Of a stretch of DNA of 64,000 nucleotides, positions 1 through 8,027 are shown one piece after another. Both the position numbers and the translations under genes were made by a program. Positions within the stretch are counted from its first letter, which is position 1, and the number at the start of each line of letters is the position of its first letter. The stretch comes from Leptospira levettii. GTDB lineage: Bacteria > Spirochaetota > Leptospiria > Leptospirales > Leptospiraceae. Location: assembly GCF_002812085.1 (NCBI RefSeq), contig NZ_NPDM01000003.1, positions 126,501 to 190,500 of the forward strand, read 5' to 3'. Below the pieces are notes generated by a model. It was not told the origin of the DNA. It searched no databases and was given only the letters and a program-made list of their open reading frames with translations.

Positions 1-1462
1 GGGCATTCTTAACGATGGACCTTGGATCTCTTGGGTAGTTTTGCGTGAACATTGTATCGATCCCATCATCAGATATCACTAATATGTGACGTTTTCTTTT
101 GGGAGCTTCTTTGTATTCGTCTTCCAAGAGTTCCAGAGGGAAACAAGTCCCTCCACCAAAATAACCAGTCAGTACTTTTAAGATGTCCTTTTCATTCTGA
201 ATGAATCCATCGGTGGTTAAAAATTCCCTTTCCCCTGACCAAAGTGTAACTCTCACGGAACTCCCTGTTTTCAGAGCAGACAGCGCTATAATAGCACCAG
301 CCAAAGTTAAGTAGGATAAATCTTGTTGTGGATTCGGCATTGAACCAGAACAATCAACAAACAAGTCTAAGTCGATTGGGTTAATCTTTATTTCATTCGA
401 TGACGTTTCACCATAAACATCTTCCACAGTTGTGTAACCAGGGATGATGATTGGACTTTTGATCGTGGATTCCAACCAATTGATTTTTTCGATTGGAGAA
501 CCTGGATCCCATAAATCATTTCCTTCCAAAATTTCTTCTTTTGCTCCTGGGGTTCTCCGTTCGGGAAAGGGAACAAGGTATGGTAATGCTTTATCTTTAT
601 AATATCTATATGTGATTTCTGAAATATCAGCATCAATGCCCATACTCTTACAAATGGTTGAATAATCTGAAGGAGTAAGTGACTTTTTGGAACCTGTGAC
701 ACCTTCTAAAGGAAACAATTCAGATGATATCTCTACATCTGACAATCCAGAAGGTGGACTCATCCCTTTTCCTGCATCAAGTGTGTCTAACAAAGATTTT
801 AACTGTTTTGATTCGGATTCTTTTTCCCCTTCAAAAAAATAAGGAAAACAAATACTGGCAAAATCAAACATACCTTTTGCCCAATCATTGGGGAAATTGC
901 GAATCATACGAGAAACTAAGGCAGCATCAGATTGGATTTGGTCACTTAACGTTCCCTCGGTGAGAGTACCAGTGGGAAGTGCCCACAACAACTCATAAGT
1001 ACGCATGTAAAAATTCCAAAAAGGATCCTTTTGTTTTCCTAACTTTTGGTACACTTCCTCCATTCTTAAGTGATTTTGTCTTTTAAGATGGTCGTTGATA
1101 AACAAATCTTCGTAGATATTCACTATCATTGGTGTTAGGTGGTTTAGCCTTGGCATAGCAACGTTTGAAATATAAACAAGTTTTGCTTGGTCAGCCAAAT
1201 CTCCTGGGCAATATACATGGTGTCCGATTTCATGGCCTAAAATTTCCAAAGCAAAATCCTCGAGTTGATAGGTTTTGATTTGGTTAACGGAAAGTAATAC
1301 TCTGTGGTCTTTTAAGCGAATGGCAGCAAAGGAAGTAGTGAGACCTTCTGCTTTTTCATCTTGTTCGGTGAATAAAAATTTTGCAGGTGATAGTTTTACA
1401 TAATCACTCCAAAGTTTGAGAGCATCTTCCCATATTGATTCCCAAACCTTGACAAAATCCAC
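1..1462 (-). CDS. VWA-like metallopeptidase protein (DUF2201-type), C-terminus cut by window edge
   Basis: Reading leftwards from a GTG at 1462 gives about 487 residues with no stop before the window edge. An N-terminal zinc-protease motif HEIGHH lies at residues 77-82. A C-terminal von Willebrand A-like domain carries the MIDAS motif DCSGS near residue 370, a following TGYFGGGT segment and VISDDGID. This order, HEXXH first and VWA second, is that of the putative metallopeptidase/VWA proteins usually encoded beside MoxR ATPases, as here. The GTG directly abuts the TAA of the upstream gene, so the genes are probably translationally coupled. Known for the family: MoxR and VWA partners form chaperone-like complexes that load metals or remodel proteins. 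The substrate cannot be told from sequence. Domain calls are confident, role is not. Confidence 0.85.
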   Translation of the reverse strand, partial: MDFVKVWESIWEDALKLWSDYVKLSPAKFLFTEQDEKAEGLTTSFAAIRLKDHRVLLSVNQIKTYQLEDFALEILGHEIGHHVYCPGDLADQAKLVYISNVAMPRLNHLTPMIVNIYEDLFINDHLKRQNHLRMEEVYQKLGKQKDPFWNFYMRTYELLWALPTGTLTEGTLSDQIQSDAALVSRMIRNFPNDWAKGMFDFASICFPYFFEGEKESESKQLKSLLDTLDAGKGMSPPSGLSDVEISSELFPLEGVTGSKKSLTPSDYSTICKSMGIDADISEITYRYYKDKALPYLVPFPERRTPGAKEEILEGNDLWDPGSPIEKINWLESTIKSPIIIPGYTTVEDVYGETSSNEIKINPIDLDLFVDCSGSMPNPQQDLSYLTLAGAIIALSALKTGSSVRVTLWSGEREFLTTDGFIQNEKDILKVLTGYFGGGTCFPLELLEDEYKEAPKRKRHILVISDDGIDTMFTQNYPRDPRSIVKNA

Positions 1463-2401
1463 TTAGGTTCTCCCCATATAAAATAAATATAACTGATACG
1501 AATGTTTTAACGTGTAAAGAGCATAAGATTCCTTTTCAATCGAAGAGGAGATTGAATTTGGATCTAATTTTTGTGTGAGGATTTGTTTCCAAATATTCGA
1601 TGTTGGTGAACTTGTGATGGTAGGGGACATGGGAGGTTCAATTGAATACAAACTTGTACCAAACTCATCCACAAATAGTTGGTACCAAGATTCCCCAGAT
1701 GATACCAATACATTCCCAAGATTACCATAAAGTTTGGGAACAGTTGTGAAAGTACCACCAAACAAAGTGTATCCAGGTATGGAACGAAAGTGAAAACTCC
1801 CTTTGGGAGTTTGGTTTTGAGTAGTGGGAACAAAGGGAGATTGGATCGAAGTTTCATCGATCCCGAGTATTTTTTTACACTCTGTTTTTAAATCATCTCC
1901 GAGTAGTGGGAACAAAGACTTAACCACTTCGCGGTATTCTGGTTTTCCACTCGCCCAATATAACACACCCAAAACAATTTTGAATTCTTCCAAGGTTTGT
2001 ATTTTTGGAAGGAGTGAAAGGCCGCGTTTTAAATATAATTCCTTTTTTCCATCCTCTACTTTTGAGATGGCATTCGAAAGATACGGAATGAATCTATTGG
2101 GACTTTGTTTTAAGTTTGGATGGCATTCTCTGATGATTTGGTAATATAAAGGTACAAAATTCCCAAGTCGTTGTAAAAACTGTTTTGAAAGTAACCTAAC
2201 AAATGTTTCAAAAAGAGATACCACCTCTCCTTCTTCCCACTGCCAAGTAAGATTGGTATACAGTGAGTCAAAAAAAAGAACCAAATGATGGGATACATCA
2301 TCTTCTGTGAATTGTGGATTTAGTTTCCTTGCGGTAAAAATGATTTGGTTACAAACTTCTTTTTCTTTTATTAAAATATCCTTCCAAGAAGTAGGACTCA
2401 T
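1463..2401 (-). CDS. Hypothetical protein of a MoxR/VWA operon
   Basis: This 312-residue protein has no motif I recognise. It looks soluble: no signal peptide, no membrane segment, mostly alpha-helical in the first 190 residues, then a Ser/Thr/Pro-rich linker and a C-terminal part rich in aromatic residues. Its ATG overlaps the TGA of the MoxR gene as ATGA, and its TAA touches the GTG of the metallopeptidase/VWA gene, so it sits between the two as a coupled middle gene. From context I infer an adaptor or third component of the MoxR-VWA machine. A 17-base direct repeat lies inside the gene and is read in two frames. Confidence 0.75.
   Translation of the reverse strand: MSPTSWKDILIKEKEVCNQIIFTARKLNPQFTEDDVSHHLVLFFDSLYTNLTWQWEEGEVVSLFETFVRLLSKQFLQRLGNFVPLYYQIIRECHPNLKQSPNRFIPYLSNAISKVEDGKKELYLKRGLSLLPKIQTLEEFKIVLGVLYWASGKPEYREVVKSLFPLLGDDLKTECKKILGIDETSIQSPFVPTTQNQTPKGSFHFRSIPGYTLFGGTFTTVPKLYGNLGNVLVSSGESWYQLFVDEFGTSLYSIEPPMSPTITSSPTSNIWKQILTQKLDPNSISSSIEKESYALYTLKHSYQLYLFYMGRT
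1819..1917. repeat. 17-bp exact direct repeat pair inside a gene
   Basis: The 17 bases gagtagtgggaacaaag occur at 1819-1835 and again at 1901-1917. The 82-base offset is not a multiple of three, so the copies are translated in different frames. Recombination between them would delete 82 bases and break the reading frame. Confidence 0.8.
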
Positions 2402-3975
2402 ACATTAGATTCCGCCCACTTTAGATAATTCGTATACCTTTGGTGTAAATACTTTAAATTTAACAAATCATCAAACATATGTCCGTATAACTTCCGTTGT
2501 TTGGAAATTGATTCAATTTCCTTTTCGATATCTACAAGCCTTTGTTTGGTTTCTTTGACTGACAAACCTTCCAATCCCATTTCGAATGTTTCCGAAAGTT
2601 TTGCGATTTTATCGTTTTTATCCAAACCTAGTCGTTCGTATTCGCTGAGTGATAATGTAAACAATTTTCGAATCCAACTCACGCGATCACTGCGGTAAAT
2701 TTGGTTGTCAGCTTCTTCAAAAAAAGGTGAGTCTATATTTTGAACCAATTTATCATGCAAAACAAAGGGTAATACATGGCTTAGGTCATCGAGTGTTACT
2801 TCACTAAGTCCTCTAAAATAAGAGAGTGCTTTTGCATAATTGATACAAGTGAAAATGGCTCGAACACTCAATCCGTTTTTTGTTTGAGAACCGATGTCCT
2901 TGATTTTATCTTTCCCTGTTTCCAAAGAAGACAAACGGCTAAAATCAGTGGCACTCAATTTTGCAGTGTCCTTGGTTTTGTATTCCAATTGTTCTCCTGC
3001 ATATTCCATAAATTCAAATTGTGAGGCAAAAAATTCCATGCGACGGCGAAGACCTGGTGGGAAGTTTACCTGTTTGATTTGTTCCCCAATATTTTTCATT
3101 TCTTCCTCCGAAAAAATGATTTCTTTGGGTACGAGGGATTCGGGTTTATAACCTTCTTCGACTCTTTGGATGAGTTCTTTGATAAAACGAGTATTAAAGT
3201 GTGGGGCCTTTACAACCACATCAATCCGATCTTTTAGTGCTTCAATGACTTGGTAAGTACCACCACCTGCATCATCATTTGCAGTTAAATACCATGCTGC
3301 ATCTGGGCATTCATAAATTTGGTCATAAATTTCAGCATAGTTGTCTCCCATGATGGTGAGAAGAGCAGATTGAGTCCTTGTGGGAATTCGATTGTATTCA
3401 TCTATAATTTTTACTTGCATCCCAAGCCATTTCCTCCAAGCAATTTTGATTTCATCCATTGATTTGGCTTGCATCATATCACTTGGAAGTGGGTTTCCGA
3501 GTAAATCTGTAATAGTCATTTGTGGTTGGCCATGTTGGATGGCTCGTTTGATTTCTTTGATGGAGTATCCAGCAAGAACTCCCATAAGGATTGCAGATGC
3601 TGTTTTCCCTCTCCCTGGACCACCAACTAACAAACATTTTCCTTTTACAATCAGTGATAATAGAGGGAGTAAAACAAAACTCGAATAACTTTGTGCAGTT
3701 GGGAGAGTGATTGTGGATTTAGAATCACCAATCGAAAATCTTAATGGTGGTGTGTCATTGTATTCAATGTCATAAAATGGATTGATGATGGCAAAATTGG
3801 TGATCCAAAAATATGCCTTTCTTAATTTTTCATCCAAATCAAGATTTTGTGTATCCCCTTTATCCATCGGGATTGGGCCATCTTCAAGAATATCGGAGAT
3901 GTCGAATTTTTTCTCCTTACCCTTGTTTTGTGGGATTGTAGGGGATGCAGAAAGTTTATTTGGAGTAGAAGTCAT
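2398..3975 (-). CDS. MoxR-family AAA+ ATPase
   Basis: A 525-residue AAA+ ATPase. Walker A is GGPGRGKT at about residues 118-125, Walker B is KIIDE near 189-193, followed by NRIPTRTQSALLTIMGD and the sensor region WYLTANDD, all typical of MoxR. The C-terminal 200 residues are helical and charged. I start at the ATG at 3975 because it overlaps the TGA of the upstream gene (ATGA) and has AAAGGA just before it; an ATG at 4008 would run 37 bases into the upstream gene. Known role: MoxR ATPases work with VWA proteins as chaperones or metal-insertion machines. The VWA partner is two genes downstream. The substrate is unknown. Confidence 0.9.
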   Translation of the reverse strand: MTSTPNKLSASPTIPQNKGKEKKFDISDILEDGPIPMDKGDTQNLDLDEKLRKAYFWITNFAIINPFYDIEYNDTPPLRFSIGDSKSTITLPTAQSYSSFVLLPLLSLIVKGKCLLVGGPGRGKTASAILMGVLAGYSIKEIKRAIQHGQPQMTITDLLGNPLPSDMMQAKSMDEIKIAWRKWLGMQVKIIDEYNRIPTRTQSALLTIMGDNYAEIYDQIYECPDAAWYLTANDDAGGGTYQVIEALKDRIDVVVKAPHFNTRFIKELIQRVEEGYKPESLVPKEIIFSEEEMKNIGEQIKQVNFPPGLRRRMEFFASQFEFMEYAGEQLEYKTKDTAKLSATDFSRLSSLETGKDKIKDIGSQTKNGLSVRAIFTCINYAKALSYFRGLSEVTLDDLSHVLPFVLHDKLVQNIDSPFFEEADNQIYRSDRVSWIRKLFTLSLSEYERLGLDKNDKIAKLSETFEMGLEGLSVKETKQRLVDIEKEIESISKQRKLYGHMFDDLLNLKYLHQRYTNYLKWAESNV

Positions 3976-4553
3976 AGTTTTTCCTTTAGAGTTACTTCTG
4001 CCAAACACCCATTTTGTGATTCAATTTTGAATTCTGGAGTTAGGATAAAAATTTGATTCGGGTAGTCTTTTTCTATTTGAAACTTCGGAAGTTTGTCTAA
4101 AGGAATGGAAATTTGTTTTATCCCTTTTTCTTGAAAAGGATAAACAAATGCAGTTTTATCTTTTGGCATTCTTAATTCTTTATCCACATTGATACTTTCT
4201 CGTAGTAAAAAACGTAATGTGAAGGGAGGAATGGTTTCGCCAGGGCAGGCTTTTACTTCTAAGGATTGGAATGTTCTTGGTTGGAACACTTCTCCATCCC
4301 AAACATGGGAAAGTTTCATTTCTAAGAAAAAATCAAAATCGAGTGGCGAGTTTCGAATCTTTCTCCAAACTGTGGAAGGATTTTTGTCTAATAAAAGCGA
4401 AAGACCGTTGGAAGCAGTTGCATCCTCAATGCGAAATGGTGGATTTTCTTTGTAGCCTTCTATCTTTTTGTTTGTTCCGGAAACTAAATAATAATTTCCA
4501 AACAATACAAATACGATGGCAGAGAAAATTGGGATTACGATTACAGGTCTCAT
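3972..4553 (-). CDS. Membrane-anchored protein with discoidin-like (galactose-binding-fold) domain
   Basis: A 193-residue protein starting MRPVIVIPIF. One hydrophobic segment at about residues 2-22 is a membrane anchor or uncleaved signal. The rest is probably periplasmic. The stretch beginning IEDATASNGLSLLLDKNPST, followed by W, resembles the opening of discoidin-like domains, where an asparagine/aspartate-rich turn precedes a Thr-x-Trp; this assignment is tentative. I chose 4553 over an upstream ATG at 4682 because the longer form would overlap the divergent gene that starts at 4627. It is the first gene of the MoxR operon, overlapping the ATPase start by four bases. Function unknown. Confidence 0.7.
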   Translation of the reverse strand: MRPVIVIPIFSAIVFVLFGNYYLVSGTNKKIEGYKENPPFRIEDATASNGLSLLLDKNPSTVWRKIRNSPLDFDFFLEMKLSHVWDGEVFQPRTFQSLEVKACPGETIPPFTLRFLLRESINVDKELRMPKDKTAFVYPFQEKGIKQISIPLDKLPKFQIEKDYPNQIFILTPEFKIESQNGCLAEVTLKEKL

Positions 4554-4626
4554 AGAAAGAAAAAATGATACTGAATGCGAAAATGGGCTACTTCTTTTTT
4601 TATTTACACCAACTGTTGGAGTCTTT

Positions 4627-5541
4627 ATGAAAATAGGAATTTTAGGTGGAACGGGCTTAATTGGAACATCATTTATCTCCACCGCGATCCAAAACGGCCA
4701 TCAATTTCGTGTTTTTTCTCGTCAAAAAACCATACCCAAATCTCTTTCCTCCTTCTCTGGGATCGAATTTGTAACCTGCCTTCTTCCTCAATCCTCAGAT
4801 TTAGAAGGACTCGATGCAATCATGAATTTAGTTGGCGAGCCGATTGCGGGCGTTAGGTGGACAGAGGAAAGAAAACAGTTAATTAGTACCTCAAGAATCG
4901 AATTTACTCGTGGGCTTGTTGCTCGTATCTTAGATCTAAAACAACCTCCCAAAGTATTTTTGAATGCAAGTGCAGTAGGTTATTATGGAATGTCAGAGAC
5001 AGAACACCCAGCTTACACAGAATCCTCTCCACCAGGCGATGATTTTTTAGCAAAACTTTGTGTTGAATGGGAAAACCAAACAAACCCTCTGAAAGTGAAT
5101 GGAATCCGAACGGTATTACTCCGAACAGGGATTGTACTTTCTCCAAAAGGTGGTGCCTTAGAAAAGATGCTCCCACCATTTTTATTAGGAGTGGGAGGTG
5201 CGATTGCTTCCGGAAACCAAGGGATGAGTTGGATTCATATTTCCGATTTTATCAATGCAACGATTCACCTAATGACAAATGAACAAACAAATGGAGCTTA
5301 TAATTTAGTTTCACCAAATCCCACAAGTAATGCAGAGTTTTCCAAACAATTGGCAAAAACATTAAAACGCCCAAATCTTTTTAAGGTACCTAGTTTCGCT
5401 ATACAAGCGTTATTTGGAGAAGGCAGTGTCGTCGTGACAAAAGGGCAGTATGTTCTGCCAGAACGATTGTTACAATCGGGATATGAGTTTCAGTTTCAAA
5501 ATTTACATGAGGCACTCTCAAATCTTTTAGAAAAAAACTGA
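4627..5541 (+). CDS. TIGR01777-type NAD-dependent epimerase (SDR39U1/YfcH-like)
   Basis: A 304-residue extended SDR-like protein. The N-terminus MKIGILGGTGLIG is a nucleotide-binding GGxGxxG loop. The hallmark NLVGEPIAGVRWTEERK, then SR and the active-site region YYG are typical of the TIGR01777/YfcH family; the C-terminal half has VLLRTGIVLSPKGGALEKM and SWIHISD. Length matches the family (about 300). The start at 4627 puts the nucleotide loop at the extreme N-terminus as expected; an in-frame ATG at 4516 would overlap the divergent gene. The physiological substrate of the family is not known. It shares a 73-base divergent promoter region with the MoxR operon. Confidence 0.88.
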   Translation: MKIGILGGTGLIGTSFISTAIQNGHQFRVFSRQKTIPKSLSSFSGIEFVTCLLPQSSDLEGLDAIMNLVGEPIAGVRWTEERKQLISTSRIEFTRGLVARILDLKQPPKVFLNASAVGYYGMSETEHPAYTESSPPGDDFLAKLCVEWENQTNPLKVNGIRTVLLRTGIVLSPKGGALEKMLPPFLLGVGGAIASGNQGMSWIHISDFINATIHLMTNEQTNGAYNLVSPNPTSNAEFSKQLAKTLKRPNLFKVPSFAIQALFGEGSVVVTKGQYVLPERLLQSGYEFQFQNLHEALSNLLEKN

Positions 5542-5604
5542 TTTCTTCTTTTCAAAAGATGAGAAGGGTAGGAGACTGGAGCCATCCTTATCTCGGAGTA
5601 AGAA

Positions 5605-6009
5605 ATGAACTCAAAAAAAGTATTAGTCTCTCTACTCGCTGTCTCCTTCGCATTTGTGATGGTGGCTTGTGGCGACTCCAAACCAAAAGAAGAAGCACCT
5701 GCAGTGCAAGAAACCAGTGCCAGTGCTGATCCTGATTTAGCGAAAGGGGAAGAACTATACCTCCAAAACTGTTCTTCTTGCCACGGTGAAAAAGGGGCTG
5801 GTGACGGAGCTGCTGCAGCTGCACTCAATCCAAAACCACGTAACTACAAAGCTCCTGCTTCTGAGTGGAAAAATGGAAACACAATCGCAGGAATCACTAA
5901 AACTTTGAAAGAAGGAATCAAAGGATCTCCAATGGTAGCTTATGGCCATTTGGGTGATGACAACATCAAAATCCTTGCAAAATACGTAGAACACCTTTCT
6001 AAAAATTAA
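5605..6009 (+). CDS. Cytochrome c lipoprotein (class I, single haem)
   Basis: A 134-residue protein with a lipoprotein signal (hydrophobic stretch then VMVAC, lipidation at about Cys22), an acidic/Ala-rich linker and one c-type haem domain. The haem motif is CSSCH near residue 56. A downstream Met in KGSPMVAYGHL is the probable sixth ligand. Cytochromes of this kind shuttle electrons at the outer face of the inner membrane, for example from a bc1-like complex to an oxidase; a caa3 oxidase is encoded 9 kb downstream. The start has CGGAGTAAGAA before the ATG. The partner is inferred, the haem site is seen. Confidence 0.9.
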   Translation: MNSKKVLVSLLAVSFAFVMVACGDSKPKEEAPAVQETSASADPDLAKGEELYLQNCSSCHGEKGAGDGAAAAALNPKPRNYKAPASEWKNGNTIAGITKTLKEGIKGSPMVAYGHLGDDNIKILAKYVEHLSKN

Positions 6010-6017
6010 ATTGCCTT

Positions 6018-6050
6018 ATTTCGGTTCCGTTTTTTTGGCGGAACCGAAAT
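6018..6050. terminator. Perfect 12-bp hairpin after the cytochrome c gene
   Basis: The arms atttcggttccg (6018-6029) and cggaaccgaaat (6039-6050) pair perfectly around a 9-base T-rich loop. It lies 9 bases after the stop codon. There is no T-run after the right arm, so it is not a classical rho-independent terminator; it may stabilise the transcript end or end transcription weakly. Confidence 0.5.
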
Positions 6051-6059
6051 CCTTCCTAT

Positions 6060-6281
6060 ATGAGCCAAATCATTAAAAAAGCTGACCTACCCACTTGTGA
6101 TTGTGGAACCACTCGCGAAGATGAAAACGCACGTAAGGTTGTAAAATATTCCACTTGGGGACTAATTGCCATGGGACTTGTCGGGATATCTGCTACACCA
6201 ACGGATGTTTACTTTGTTTGCCGGAAATGCAAACAACCCTTCGGTCGGTTGACAAAAGAAGAAAGAAAATCGAAATCCTAA
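6060..6281 (+). CDS. Small Cys-rich protein, probable zinc ribbon
   Basis: A 73-residue hypothetical protein. It has two cysteine pairs, CDC near residues 13-15 and CRKC near 54-57, which could form a four-Cys zinc site. A hydrophobic stretch (WGLIAMGLVGISA) lies between them and may pass the membrane. I do not recognise the family. It sits between a hairpin and a STAS gene, 45 bases before the latter's start. Confidence 0.65.
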   Translation: MSQIIKKADLPTCDCGTTREDENARKVVKYSTWGLIAMGLVGISATPTDVYFVCRKCKQPFGRLTKEERKSKS

Positions 6282-6326
6282 TTTTTGTTGACCCGCGTTC
6301 TTAGTGGAATTCCCTGGAGGCTAATG

Positions 6327-6674
6327 ATGGAAGAGTTTAAGATTCGATTGGGTTTTGAGAATGGTGGAAACCTCCCTGTGATCCACATTTCTGGCGAAAT
6401 CACATCCGAAGCGGAAGAAGAAATTGTGCAATCTTACGAATCGATTCCACAAGACAAACGCACACGAGTGATCCTCAATTTTTCCGAAACCTCGTACATC
6501 AACTCAGCTGGCATCGCCACTCTCATCAGTCTCATCACAAAATCTTCTGAGAACCAAGGTAAAATTGAATTCGCAGGTCTTAACACCCACTTCCGAAAGG
6601 TGATGGACATTGTGGGTTTAACTGATTTTGTTCTCATCCACGATTCTCTCAATTCTGCACTCGCCCAAGTGTAA
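6327..6674 (+). CDS. STAS-domain anti-sigma factor antagonist
   Basis: A 115-residue single STAS domain. The segment TSYINSAGIATLISL matches the phosphorylation loop of SpoIIAA-like anti-anti-sigma factors, with the conserved Ser after Asn. Such proteins bind a kinase/anti-sigma factor when unphosphorylated and are reset by SpoIIE-type phosphatases, several of which are encoded in this window. I start at the second ATG (6327), six bases after a GGAGG; the ATG at 6324 is only three bases away from it, and a TTG at 6285 would add a non-conserved tail. The cognate kinase is not visible here. Confidence 0.88.
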   Translation: MEEFKIRLGFENGGNLPVIHISGEITSEAEEEIVQSYESIPQDKRTRVILNFSETSYINSAGIATLISLITKSSENQGKIEFAGLNTHFRKVMDIVGLTDFVLIHDSLNSALAQV

Positions 6675-6730
6675 ATTCTTCTAGATTCCTAACTTACGTT
6701 TGGTAAGATAGGAGGGAGAGAGGTCTTTTC

Positions 6731-8011
6731 ATGAGTGAAGTGGAAATCCACATCAAAGGCAAAACATATAAACTTCCAGTGATCACTGGAACTGATGGAA
6801 AAGAAGGTATCGACCTTACTGACTTTTACCGAAAAACAGGGCTTGTCACTGTAGACCCTGGACTTTTTAATACTGCCCTTGGTTTATCAAAGGTTTCTAG
6901 AAGGGATCCCGAAAAAGGGGAACTCACTTACCGTGGTTATGACTTAAAAGAATTAGCATACCAATCTACTTTTGTTGAAACTTCATTTTTATTAATTTAT
7001 GGAAACCTTCCCACAAAACAAGAGTTAAATGACTTTTCAAGTCGCCTCTCCAAACACTCTATGATCCATGAAGATATGTTAAATCTGTTTGATGGATTCC
7101 CTGGTGTAGCAAACCCTCTTGCTGTACTTTCTGTGATGGTAACTTCTTTATCGAGTTACTACTTAGAAGAATACGAAGAAAAATTAGATATGGGTGTGGA
7201 TTTGATAGCTCGTTTACTTGCTAAAATTCGTACCATTGCTGCTTTTACTTACAAACACGCAGTGGGTCATCCATTTGTATACCCACTCGATAAAAATCCA
7301 TATTGCACAAACTTTTTGTATATGATGCACAAACTCCCAGCAGACAATTATAATGTCCCTGAAGAATTTGATCGTATCCTAAACCAAATGTGGATTCTAC
7401 ATGCAGACCACGAACAAAATGTATCGAATACCGCCGTACAAGTAGTAGGTTCCACACAAGCGAATCTCTTTGCATCGATCTCTGCAGGGATTATGGCACA
7501 ATGGGGGGCAAGAGAAGGGGGAAGGCCTACTGCTGCGATTGGTCTCATTGAAGACATCATCAAAACAAAAACTCCTGTGAAAGATTATTTTGAAAGATTC
7601 AAACGTGGAGGACTCACCATCCGTACGAATGGATTTGGACAAAAGGCATATGATGTGGTAAGTCCAAGAGCACAGGTCGCAAGAGAGATCATCAAAGAAT
7701 TTTACAAAAACCGCAAACTCAGTGCCGTAGAAGACATTGCTTTACAAATTGATGAAGTTGTCTGGAACGATTCTTACTTTATGGAAAATCTTTTGTACCC
7801 TAATTTAGAATACTATTCTGGATTGGTGTTCCATACATTGGGAATTCCGAAAAATATGTTTTCTGTCATGCAAGTGATTGGAAGGCTTCCAGGTTGGCTA
7901 GCGCACTGGAGAGAACAAAGGATGAAAGGAGATTTCTCAAAAGTTCGTCCAAAACAAATCTATGTGGGCGAAAACCAAAGAAAGTACATCCCAATCGCCA
8001 ACCGGCTCTAA
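6731..8011 (+). CDS. Citrate synthase family protein with all three catalytic residues replaced
   Basis: A 426-residue protein with the full length and order of a type II citrate synthase, including LHADHEQN, GSTQANLFASISAG and the C-terminal GWLAHWREQ and RPKQIYVG. Compared with E. coli GltA as I remember it, the catalytic His264 (GPAHGG) is Glu262 here (GAREGG), His305 (GFGHRVY) is Gln304 (GFGQKAY), and Asp362 (PNVDFYSG) is Glu360 (PNLEYYSG). The substrate-binding arginines in SPRA, GRLPGW and VRPKQ are kept. I therefore doubt that it makes citrate by the normal mechanism; it could be a regulatory pseudoenzyme or act on another acyl-CoA/keto acid pair. Automatic annotation would call it gltA. 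A good GGAGG precedes the ATG. Confidence 0.85.
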   Translation: MSEVEIHIKGKTYKLPVITGTDGKEGIDLTDFYRKTGLVTVDPGLFNTALGLSKVSRRDPEKGELTYRGYDLKELAYQSTFVETSFLLIYGNLPTKQELNDFSSRLSKHSMIHEDMLNLFDGFPGVANPLAVLSVMVTSLSSYYLEEYEEKLDMGVDLIARLLAKIRTIAAFTYKHAVGHPFVYPLDKNPYCTNFLYMMHKLPADNYNVPEEFDRILNQMWILHADHEQNVSNTAVQVVGSTQANLFASISAGIMAQWGAREGGRPTAAIGLIEDIIKTKTPVKDYFERFKRGGLTIRTNGFGQKAYDVVSPRAQVAREIIKEFYKNRKLSAVEDIALQIDEVVWNDSYFMENLLYPNLEYYSGLVFHTLGIPKNMFSVMQVIGRLPGWLAHWREQRMKGDFSKVRPKQIYVGENQRKYIPIANRL

Positions 8012-8027
8012 GGAAACCAGGGACCAA

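Noticed and set aside
388..963. Open frames on both strands within the metallopeptidase/VWA gene
   Set aside because: They are out of frame with the edge-truncated minus-strand gene, whose HEIGHH and DCSGS motifs show it is the real one.
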